Source: Gammaproteobacteria bacterium (lineage in GTDB: Bacteria; Pseudomonadota; Gammaproteobacteria; Pseudomonadales; Pseudohongiellaceae). Taken from it: 21,090 nt of DNA. The notes under the pieces were generated by a model. The model was given only the letters and a program-made list of their open reading frames with translations, was not told where the DNA came from and did not search any database. Position numbers and translations under genes: made by a program. Positions 14,600-21,090 of the stretch are shown one piece after another (position 1 is the stretch's first letter; each line of letters begins with the position of its first letter). The stretch lies in assembly GCA_003514305.1 (NCBI GenBank), contig DORE01000038.1:2787-23876 (forward strand), written 5' to 3'.

Positions 14600-15994
14600 A
14601 TGAAACGTTTGACTGCAAGCTACTGCCTGTTTCTAGCACTTACCCTGAGCTCTTTCAGCTCGGCTCAGCGGTTGCCGGAACCGAGCGATCTATTAGACGG
14701 CCTTGATACTCTAGCTGAGCTGGAATTGGAATTTGGCAATCAGAGCCCACAGCTCGTCCCTACACTGACTGAGATAGCCGGTATCTATCGTAATGACGAC
14801 CGACACGTTGAGGCTTATCGGATGCTTGATCGTGCTACACAGGTCATCAGAGTGTCGGAAGGGCTTTACACTCAATCACAAATACCCCTGGTCAGGATGA
14901 AAGTAGAAAATTATGCAGACTGGGGTGACTGGGACAATGCCAGAGAGCAACTTGAGTATCTTTTTTGGCTTCATAGGACCAAATCAGGCCGGGTAGACAG
15001 TTTGCTGATCGCAAATTTGATGGCTCTCAATGAGCTCCATCTCCGCGGAATCAGCGAGGACAATTACGAATTCCAGACATTTCATTTTCGGCGGGCTGCC
15101 CGTATTAATTGGCTAGCTCTGGGAGCGGCAGAGAGACTCTGGGGACCAACAGATTTGCGTCTGGTGCCAATAATTTACTCCCTGGTCAAACATTATCATC
15201 TGCAGGCAGTAGCAGTTAAGCAGGGTGGAAAAACTGGGTATGAATTGCGACAGATAGTGCCGGGTGCCGATCTCGTTAGAGAGCGTGAAGACATGCGTCA
15301 TTATTTTTACATGACGGGATTGCGCTTGCTTGATCAGTTGCGTTCCATTCAGTTGGCTAAGTCGCCAATTGATTTGGAAGCCGCGGCGATGGCAGCCCTC
15401 TATACCGCTGACTGGCATCTGTTGTTCGGTGAAGAGGACCTGGCTCTCGTTGCCTACAGGCGCACCTACGAGGAGCTTTCTTACGCCGGTAGACCTACCG
15501 ACGAACTGGAGCAATTTTTTTCCATGCCAAGTGTTTTGCCGGTACACGACTTTTACGGCTCACTGGCGACCGCTTCGATAGTCGAACAGGTGACAAGATC
15601 GAGCCAATCAGCGTTCGAACCCAAACAACGGGATAGGTCGCCTGGCGAGGCGGATCATGCTCAACTTTTCTTCGCAGAGTGGGGACCTAGCTTCCCGTAT
15701 GCCAGTTCACCAGACGCAGTCCAGAATTTTAGCGAAGCGACCGGTGCCACGCTGTTCAGTTTTGACGTTTCCGGAGTCATGGAAGTGACCCGCTTTATAA
15801 GCCGGAAGCAGGTACGCACCGTCGCCCAACTACTCAACATTGACGTTGTAAAGCCTACGCCAGTTTCTCTGGAAGTGCGCGAGAAAATGATTGCACGCCT
15901 TGAGCATCTGCAACTCCGACCGCGTCTAGACGCGGGCTATCCGGTGGAAGCGTCGGCAACACTAATTTATCTTTCTGCCGCCGGCGTCCCTTAG
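14600..15994 (+). CDS. Exported helical-repeat (TPR-like) protein of unknown function
   Basis: The protein has 464 residues. ATG 14600 is chosen because it begins a clean signal peptide (MKRLTASYCLFLALTLSSFS, cut after SSA at 22); the frame is open upstream to 14447, but those residues are not signal-like. Residues about 48-125 look like two tetratricopeptide-like helix pairs (LVPTLTEIAGIYRNDDRHVEAY and a WDNAREQLEYL pair), and further helical pairs fall near 160-200 and 300-345. The C-terminal 100 residues lack repeat character and contain a beta-like stretch ending in EASATLIYLSAAGVP, which resembles the end of a TonB-like or periplasmic domain only vaguely. A role as a periplasmic interaction scaffold is a guess. 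Confidence 0.85.
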   Translation: MKRLTASYCLFLALTLSSFSSAQRLPEPSDLLDGLDTLAELELEFGNQSPQLVPTLTEIAGIYRNDDRHVEAYRMLDRATQVIRVSEGLYTQSQIPLVRMKVENYADWGDWDNAREQLEYLFWLHRTKSGRVDSLLIANLMALNELHLRGISEDNYEFQTFHFRRAARINWLALGAAERLWGPTDLRLVPIIYSLVKHYHLQAVAVKQGGKTGYELRQIVPGADLVREREDMRHYFYMTGLRLLDQLRSIQLAKSPIDLEAAAMAALYTADWHLLFGEEDLALVAYRRTYEELSYAGRPTDELEQFFSMPSVLPVHDFYGSLATASIVEQVTRSSQSAFEPKQRDRSPGEADHAQLFFAEWGPSFPYASSPDAVQNFSEATGATLFSFDVSGVMEVTRFISRKQVRTVAQLLNIDVVKPTPVSLEVREKMIARLEHLQLRPRLDAGYPVEASATLIYLSAAGVP

Positions 15995-16041
15995 CTTAAC
16001 AGCACCCATAATCCCAACCAAATAGGGTCGGACGCTAAAGC

Positions 16042-16827
16042 CTAATCAGAGTCTCTCAAAAAATTTTGCTGCATGGTCTCTGCTGGCGCGTTAGAGTTTG
16101 GCTTTCCCGATTGTGTGGCAGGTATTCCAACGACTGTCGTGTGTGGAGCGACATCGGCGAGGACTACGCTGCCAGCGCCAATTTTCGCGCCTTCTCCCAC
16201 GGTGATATTGCCGAGCACGGTTGCGCCTGCTGCGATCATTACGCCAGACTTTATTTTTGGGTGACGGTCACCCTGCTCGTTTCCTGTGCCGCCCAGAGTA
16301 ACTTGCTGCAAGATAGAAACGTTGTCGTCGATCACGGTGGTTTCCCCAACTACAATGCCGGTAGCGTGATCCAGCATAATGCCGCGGCCAATTTGGCAAG
16401 CGGGGTGGATATCAACTCCGAAAACCTGGGAATTGCGACTCTGAATAAATAGTGCTAGCTCTTTTCGATCGTTTTGCCAGAGACAATGTGCCATACGATG
16501 GACCTGAACAGCCTGAAAACCCTTCAAAAACAGTATCGCCTGTAAATAGGAGCGGGTTGCGGCATCACGTTCGTAAACCGCCAAAATATCAGATGACGCA
16601 TTGTGAATGAGTTCCGGGGAAGTCGCGAATGCAAAGTCAAACAATTCGCCTATCGAGATCGCAGGCATTACATCATCCGAAAGTTTGTTTGCCAGTATGA
16701 AGCCAAGGGCGGATTCAAGGCTGTTATGATTTAGAACACAAGCGTAGACGTAATTCGCCAGCAGAGGTTCCTTCTGAATGACGGACTCTGCTTCTGATCG
16801 AAGTCGCTGCCAAATCTTTAAAGACAT
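16042..16827 (-). CDS. cysE: Serine O-acetyltransferase
   Basis: The protein has 261 residues and starts at ATG 16827, which aligns with the start of E. coli CysE; in-frame ATGs at 16857 and 16884 would only add an unconserved tail, though no start has a clear ribosome site. It transfers acetyl from acetyl-CoA to L-serine, making O-acetylserine for cysteine synthesis, in the cytosol. An N-terminal helical domain (1-135) with AANYVYA...ANKLSDDVMPA-type segments precedes a left-handed beta-helix of hexapeptide repeats (140-235). The active-site region has VDIHP (Asp139), MLDHATGIVVGET (His154) and GDRHPKI (His189), matching E. coli Asp143, His158 and His193. The C-terminal tail is short. No iscR or other sulfur gene adjoins it here. 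Confidence 0.97.
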   Translation of the reverse strand: MSLKIWQRLRSEAESVIQKEPLLANYVYACVLNHNSLESALGFILANKLSDDVMPAISIGELFDFAFATSPELIHNASSDILAVYERDAATRSYLQAILFLKGFQAVQVHRMAHCLWQNDRKELALFIQSRNSQVFGVDIHPACQIGRGIMLDHATGIVVGETTVIDDNVSILQQVTLGGTGNEQGDRHPKIKSGVMIAAGATVLGNITVGEGAKIGAGSVVLADVAPHTTVVGIPATQSGKPNSNAPAETMQQNFLRDSD

Positions 16828-17252
16828 GCTGTCGCGTCTTTTAGAGTGAATCGACATTATAGCGGCTGCAAGAACAATGGCCACTCTTTGCTACAGAGTG
16901 TCGGATGGTTATTCAGTCTGACTGGCATGTCGGTGTGCGTTCGTCAATTTTGGATTTCAAGGTTTTTCGTGAGCACGGTAGCTCAGAAAACCAGACTGGA
17001 CATATGCTTGATAAATTATTCAGAAGTGAGTCAGCCCTGAGATCATCCACCAGGTTCGACAGGTTTTTTTTGATGCAGTCGTCGCGCTCATGCCCATTGA
17101 CTCTGCTTAAACTTTGCAAATCTTTGGAAGACTTACAATAACCACAATTAAAACGGCGTTTCGTTCCATTTTGTTAAATCTGTCTAGAGTGATTTAAGGA
17201 ACATATTTAAGAGAATCTGGCCTTGAACAGCTGCCAATGGTAGCTTCTGCAC
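16828..17252. other. 425-base divergent intergenic region between cysE and the NTF2-like gene
   Basis: No gene is supported; the short frames crossing it have no family character. It should hold promoters for both flanking genes, but no box pair is convincing. The main feature is a long inverted repeat at 16961-16992, listed separately. The right third (17120-17220) is AT-rich and promoter-like in composition. Confidence 0.5.
16961..16992. repeat. 32-base hairpin in the cysE upstream region
   Basis: GGTTTTTC-GT-GAGC (16961-16974) pairs with GCTC-A-GAAAACC (16981-16992) around the loop ACGGTA. That is 11 base pairs with one bulged T and a small GT/A internal loop. No T tract flanks it on the plus strand. 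It is a structured leader or operator candidate lying about 135 bases upstream of cysE, or an independent small transcript element. Confidence 0.45.
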
Positions 17253-18179
17253 ATGAGTAAATTTCATCACTACTGTTTTTTTGGTTTCGCTGCAATATGC
17301 CTTTCAGCTGAAGCGTCTGTTGCTCAGGAGCGCAGCCACTATCAATCCTGGCTTGAACTTGCTGCCGCGGATCAGACTTACGCTGATCGCGCGCTGGAGA
17401 TCGGGCGAACCCAGGCTTTTTTGGATTTTCTTGGTGAGGGCTCTGTGGTCTTTCGCGGGGAGGGGCCGGTTGACGCTCTCGAGGAGTATTCGTCGCCTGA
17501 TTTCCAAGGCAATGACCTCACTTGGGAGTCGCACTATATAGATGTGTCTCGAGCAGGTGATCTTGGTCTATCAGCTGGGCCCATGGTGAGCATCACTGCA
17601 GATGATGACAGCAACTTAAACAGCTTTGGCCATCTGGTTTCGGTATGGTGGAAGCAGGCGGGAGAATGGAAACTTGCAGCTGATATGTTTACTTTCATCC
17701 CAGGGTTTCTCTCTTTAGAAGTCGAACCGAGTTTCGAGGATACCCAACCAGTGTTTAATGAAACAGCATCAGCCCCTGTTGCTGAGCAAGCACGAAGCAC
17801 CTTCCAGAGTTTGATTGATGCTGATAACTTATTCGGGCGCTCAATCAATATCCGCGGAGGCGAACGCGCGTTGCTGCGCTACGGCATGGAAAACATACGT
17901 GTGTACCTGCCTGGTATGGGCCCAGCGATTGGGGGTGAGGTTGCAAGTTCTGTGTACGGGGCTTATCTAGATGACTTACTCGACACTACAACGCCTATAG
18001 ATCTGGATCATTTAGGGGGTTACCTTAGTAAGTCGAGAGAAATGGGTTTCACCTACGGAATAATGTCTACCAATCAGGAAGAGGAACGATCCGGGTTCAA
18101 TAGTAACTACTTGCGCCTTTGGCGGCTGACAACGAAAAATGAATGGCGCATAGCGGTCGAAGTGCTGACGCCTTTTTAG
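17253..18179 (+). CDS. Exported protein with two NTF2-like (SnoaL/DUF4440-type) halves
   Basis: The protein has 308 residues. ATG 17253 begins a signal peptide cut after ASVA (24), though the ribosome site is poor. Residues 43-155 resemble a DUF4440/SnoaL domain: an N-terminal helix with FLDFLGEGSVVFRGEG, then a sheet with DLGLSAGP and GHLVSVWWKQAGEWKLAAD. Residues 175-308 repeat this plan, ending SNYLRLWRLTTKNEWRIAVEVLTPF, which mirrors the first half. NTF2-like pockets bind small hydrophobic or steroid-like ligands in some enzymes, but no catalytic set is evident. The likely place is the periplasm. It stands alone between divergent cysE and the convergent glycosyltransferase gene. Confidence 0.85.
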   Translation: MSKFHHYCFFGFAAICLSAEASVAQERSHYQSWLELAAADQTYADRALEIGRTQAFLDFLGEGSVVFRGEGPVDALEEYSSPDFQGNDLTWESHYIDVSRAGDLGLSAGPMVSITADDDSNLNSFGHLVSVWWKQAGEWKLAADMFTFIPGFLSLEVEPSFEDTQPVFNETASAPVAEQARSTFQSLIDADNLFGRSINIRGGERALLRYGMENIRVYLPGMGPAIGGEVASSVYGAYLDDLLDTTTPIDLDHLGGYLSKSREMGFTYGIMSTNQEEERSGFNSNYLRLWRLTTKNEWRIAVEVLTPF

Positions 18180-18279
18180 ATCTATGATTTTTTACCGCAT
18201 CTTCCTCGAATCTTTGTCGTTGTTAATTAAAACTTTCGCCTTTCTTGGTCCCAACAAATCTAATGCTCGTAGAGTATTT

Positions 18280-20211
18280 TTACCGCCTCTGAATTACTAT
18301 CTGCCTTTTGCCATAGAACTGCTCGGTGCCAGCGTTATTGACTATTCTAAGAGCGAGCTCGTGTGTTCCGGGTTCATGACGGCTGCTATCCCAGATGCTT
18401 CCATAGCCAAGGTTTGGTGAATTGGGATCAGTTTGAACCGATCGTACTTCGACTACGTCAGCTCGCGCTATTTGATAATCCAGCGTTTGCACTCGCATTC
18501 CGTCAATGAACAGCTCTATGCTCGCGATCCCAATGTCCTCACTGTACGCCCAGCCGCTGATTTCTACGTCGCCTTCAACGATTCCGTTTGCAGGAGGTGA
18601 GTCAATCCAGGCAATTATGGGGTAAGGACAGGGCTTTGCCTGTTCTGCTGGGGTTGTTTTCTCTCTTAGTGAGTCGATCGCATAAAACGAGAAAGCTTTC
18701 TCACCGGCAAACAAATCGAGAAATTGCAGGAACCTGATGGCTGAGCTGTGCTGGCACATTTCAGTCATCAAATCTATCTTATCCGATTCGAGTAAAGTGC
18801 TATCTTCGTTTATATATAGAGCTGGCCGGCCAGCGAAACGAGGAAGTGCCTTACTGTCCATGCCCCAAATCGAAAGTTGAGTTATGCGGCCATCCCTGAC
18901 TGCCTTGCTTCGATCAAGCGTCAACGCTACGTCGGTAAGACCAAAAAATCTTAACTGAGCAGCAGTATAATAGTTATCGGTGATAATCACCGGCTTTGCG
19001 CCTTCGTATTCGTGATTAAGTAGTTCGCGCGTAAACGATGCGAACTCTTTCCAGCCAGCCATCTTGTTGGATAATATGCCTGTCCCAACAACTGGTTGCA
19101 GTTGCGCATGGTAAGCCTGACTGGAAACCCCAATGATAGCTATTAATGTCCCGATAAAGCCCGTAATCGGGATACTCAATAAGATGCGTCTCGTAGAGGC
19201 TGCGGTCCAGCGGTCAGCACCCCATTGCTCAAGTTCTGCGATCGTCGCGGGTAAGGCGATTATTAGCGGGAAATATCCTGAAAGTGGCCAGTGTATAGAT
19301 GTGCTATTCGAGTCAGCCCATGGTGCAAAGAGCGTATAGGTCAGAAGATTTGTCAAAGCGAAGCTAAGTAAGAGAGCGGCGGAGCGATCTCCCTTCTTGG
19401 CCCCGCGATACAAATGGAATATCACAGATATTAAGGAGATAAAGAGTAGAGGCGTCACCAGGGCGGCTTGCTTTAAAATATGTAGTAATCCATCTGCCTG
19501 AAATTCCCACGGATGGCGCTCAACTAAGTAAAAATTGAAACTGCTGAATTGATTGCCGACGTTGAACAAGATGATTGGTGTTAGCCCGATTGAAGCGATA
19601 GAGATTGCGAGGTATAAGCGCGGGTTTCGCCATTGTTGTCTTTCAATGGGAAACAGGATAAGAAACAACAAAGCCGCAAGAGGGTAAAGAAAAAAGCGAT
19701 AATGGGTACTTAAACCACAGCCGACAGCAACACCAGTCGCAAGCCAGAACACAAGCCCATTGGTTCGGAGTGCTCGTTCAAAAAAGCCGATTGCTAACAA
19801 CCCGAAGAAAACTAAAGGGACATCAGGCACAGCAAGTAATCCCAGAAATCCACCAAGAGGTAGGCAAATAGAGTAAAGTGCAGAATATCTCGCAGCTCGT
19901 GGACCGTTGATGGGTCGAGCAATCCAGTAAATCAAAAGGGGTATGCTGGATCCAAGGATAAGAAATAACAGCCGCACTGCGAATGCGTTGCCCACCGTAA
20001 AATTGCTTCCAGCCTTCACCAGGAGTGCGGTCATAAAGGGCAAATCACTGTAGCCAAGACTAAGGTCAGTTGATGCTAGCCAGTAAAACGCTTCGTCACT
20101 ATACAGGTCCAGTTTTGAGGCAAAGTAAACCTTGAGCCCCGTGATCAATAGAAGGGCCAAGACTAACCATGATGAAGAGGCTGTGGGAGGTGAGTGTTGC
20201 AGTTGCACCAA
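18280..20211 (-). CDS. GT39/ArnT-like membrane glycosyltransferase with C-terminal Ig-like domain
   Basis: The protein has 643 residues counted from TTG 20211; GTG 20208 is equally possible, and a stop lies two codons upstream, so the N-terminus is bounded. It has around ten membrane helices in the first 370 residues. The GT-C family motif is DEAFYW (39-44) in the first periplasmic loop, which includes the catalytic acidic residue, followed by YSDLPFMTALLVKAG. Such enzymes move a sugar from polyprenyl phosphate to protein, lipid A or another glycan on the outer face of the inner membrane. Residues 370-530 form a periplasmic alpha/beta domain, and about 531-643 an Ig-like beta domain (GDVEISGWAYSEDIGIASIELFIDG). 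The acceptor is unknown. The gene is convergent with the NTF2-like gene and not in a glycan cluster. Confidence 0.9.
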   Translation of the reverse strand: MVQLQHSPPTASSSWLVLALLLITGLKVYFASKLDLYSDEAFYWLASTDLSLGYSDLPFMTALLVKAGSNFTVGNAFAVRLLFLILGSSIPLLIYWIARPINGPRAARYSALYSICLPLGGFLGLLAVPDVPLVFFGLLAIGFFERALRTNGLVFWLATGVAVGCGLSTHYRFFLYPLAALLFLILFPIERQQWRNPRLYLAISIASIGLTPIILFNVGNQFSSFNFYLVERHPWEFQADGLLHILKQAALVTPLLFISLISVIFHLYRGAKKGDRSAALLLSFALTNLLTYTLFAPWADSNSTSIHWPLSGYFPLIIALPATIAELEQWGADRWTAASTRRILLSIPITGFIGTLIAIIGVSSQAYHAQLQPVVGTGILSNKMAGWKEFASFTRELLNHEYEGAKPVIITDNYYTAAQLRFFGLTDVALTLDRSKAVRDGRITQLSIWGMDSKALPRFAGRPALYINEDSTLLESDKIDLMTEMCQHSSAIRFLQFLDLFAGEKAFSFYAIDSLREKTTPAEQAKPCPYPIIAWIDSPPANGIVEGDVEISGWAYSEDIGIASIELFIDGMRVQTLDYQIARADVVEVRSVQTDPNSPNLGYGSIWDSSRHEPGTHELALRIVNNAGTEQFYGKRQIVIQRR

Positions 20212-20484
20212 GTTTTCTCAGGCTGAGGTTAGAGGCTATACAGGCAAAGTGATGGTTTGCGCGTGAGTTTAGAGAATGTCCCCGATACTTGTGTGGGTCG
20301 GATTGGTTTGCTCCGTGACTCAAGAAAGACCTTGTAGTCATTGGAAGTATAAACAGTTTCTCGGTGTCTGTACCCCTAGAATCTAGCATAAAAGGTTTGA
20401 TTAGAAAGAGCTAGCTTCGTCTCCTGTAGAGAGAAAAGCCTGGATCCAGCTGAAAAAAATGTTGGGTATCGGTAATTGTGAAAA

Positions 20485-20547
20485 GGTATAGGCGCCGGGG
20501 TGGGTGTAAATAAGCTTCTGATTTACCAATAAAATCGCCTTTATACC
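20485..20547. repeat. Two-tier nested inverted repeat (possible structured RNA)
   Basis: The outer arms GGTATA-GGCG (20485-20494) and CGCC-TT-TATACC (20536-20547) give ten base pairs with a two-base bulge. Inside, GTAAAT (20506-20511) pairs with ATTTAC (20521-20526) around a nine-base loop. Symmetric pairing on both strands leaves direction open. It matches no riboswitch I recognise. Confidence 0.4.
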
Positions 20548-20689
20548 GTCCTCTGGAGTCACAATTTTTGCTCCTGGTAAAGGTAACTAACATTGTTCTG
20601 TCAATCGATACTCCGAATTTATGCGCCGCACCCCTTTGCCAGTCTGATGTTTCTTGCGTTTCCGCTCTTTTGGGTACGCATCAAACTTT

Positions 20690-20701
20690 ACCTGTACAGG
20701 T
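20690..20701. promoter_or_regulatory. Perfect 12-base palindrome, operator candidate
   Basis: ACCTGTACAGGT is exactly self-complementary and lies 151 bases before ATG 20853. The half-site ACCTGT is that of lux-type boxes, but the usual central spacer is absent, so a LuxR assignment is not justified. TTTACC and TAAATA flanking it could serve as weak promoter boxes with the palindrome between them. Confidence 0.4.
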
Positions 20702-20778
20702 CAGGAATAAATATCGTCGCATGCCAGTAAATACATAGAACTATGGTAAGACAACTTGATAGACTGTTTTACACGTCA

Positions 20779-20807
20779 TCGGTATTCGGCAATTGTCCGA
20801 AAACCGA
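20779..20807 (+). promoter_or_regulatory. Leader hairpin ahead of the last gene
   Basis: TCGGTATTCGG (20779-20789) pairs with CCGAAAACCGA (20797-20807) at ten of eleven positions (one A-A mismatch) around the loop CAATTGT. It ends 33 bases before the AAGGAG ribosome site at 20841, so it would lie in the 5' untranslated region. No T tract follows. Confidence 0.45.
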
Positions 20808-20852
20808 CGTGAGAGATAAAAGTAAGGGTATCTAAGTCTGAAGGAGTGAAAA

Positions 20853-21090
20853 ATGAGAACTAAACTCACATCGATGTTGGGTCTTTTTGCCGGATTAGCT
20901 TTTCTGGTCTCACATCCAGTGGCAAGCTTTGCTGACGGAGAGGTTGGTGAACATGTGAATAACATGCAAGCGCACCTCGAGAACTACGAAGGTGAGATAG
21001 CTTGGTTTTTGGATGAGTTGCGAAAAATCACGACCGCGTATGAAGGCGGCGGCTCGAATGAATATACCTCAGATATGCTTATAGACAATT
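20853..21090 (+). CDS. Exported small protein, partial, cut by right window edge
   Basis: The first 79 residues are visible. ATG 20853 is six bases after AAGGAG (20841-20846), a strong start. A signal peptide covers about 1-28 (MRTKLTSMLGLFAGLAFLVS, cut after SFA). The mature part, DGEVGEHVNNMQAHLENYEG followed by EIAWFLDELRKITTAYEGGG, looks alpha-helical and acidic with His at 34 and 42. I do not recognise a family, and the rest of the gene lies outside the window. Confidence 0.85.
   Translation, partial: MRTKLTSMLGLFAGLAFLVSHPVASFADGEVGEHVNNMQAHLENYEGEIAWFLDELRKITTAYEGGGSNEYTSDMLIDN

Larger units (their letters stand above)
20212..20852. other. 641-base noncoding region with several palindromes
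   Basis: No gene is supported here; the two short minus-strand frames are low-complexity in sense and lack ribosome sites. It separates the divergent glycosyltransferase gene from the gene at 20853. It contains a nested hairpin (20485-20547), a perfect 12-base palindrome (20690-20701) and a leader hairpin (20779-20807), which are listed separately. A small RNA gene in this gap is possible but unproven. Confidence 0.5.

Noticed and set aside
15113..15547. 144-codon minus-strand frame in the helical-repeat gene
   Set aside because: Shadow frame; the plus strand has the signal peptide and a continuous longer gene.
20690..20701. LuxR-type lux box
   Set aside because: Half-sites fit but the central spacer is missing, and no luxR or luxI gene is in the window.

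Overview
The window looks like about 21 kb of chromosome from a free-living, Gram-negative, aerobic, probably marine gammaproteobacterium. The pointers are a tRNA-Ile(GAU) end close to the Pseudomonas-type sequence, a CysE of enterobacterial/pseudomonad type, a periplasmic MltB-like lytic transglycosylase, many Sec signal peptides, a PQQ enzyme and a heme A synthase. Base composition is mixed, near 50% GC. I see no transposase, integrase, phage gene or CRISPR array, and taxonomy cannot be fixed without a search.

Layout. Bases 1-60 are the 3' part of tRNA-Ile(GAU), with neither tRNA-Ala nor 23S rRNA after it. Bases 475-5897 hold three exported proteins: a DUF305/LVIVD beta-propeller fusion (+), a small cupin (-) whose natural start codon appears lost or frameshifted, and a PQQ-type propeller dehydrogenase (+). 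Bases 5898-6888 hold at most a possible 90-residue membrane protein. Bases 6889-9174 are a two-gene unit of lytic transglycosylase and heme A synthase, the latter with Asn where the first heme-ligand His is expected. Bases 9371-10642 encode a saccharopine-dehydrogenase-like oxidoreductase, followed by about 490 noncoding bases rich in inverted repeats. Bases 11133-13966 hold a membrane-anchored AraC-type regulator, then two paralogous four-to-five-helix membrane proteins (DUF6644-like) and a 53-residue single-helix protein that standard length cut-offs would miss. Bases 14019-18179 hold a NIPSNAP protein (-), a helical-repeat exported protein (+), serine acetyltransferase CysE (-) and a duplicated NTF2-like exported protein (+). 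Bases 18280-20211 encode a GT39-type membrane glycosyltransferase with a C-terminal Ig-like domain (-). A long leader region with several palindromes then precedes an exported small protein that runs off the right edge.

How it fits together. Much of the content concerns the cell envelope. The first cluster may form a periplasmic redox or metal-handling module (inference from co-location and domain types only). The AraC regulator, the paired membrane proteins and the small membrane protein are the best candidate for an undescribed system: a membrane complex with conserved His, Asp, Arg and Lys in both paralogs. I found no clear defence system, biosynthetic cluster or mobile element.
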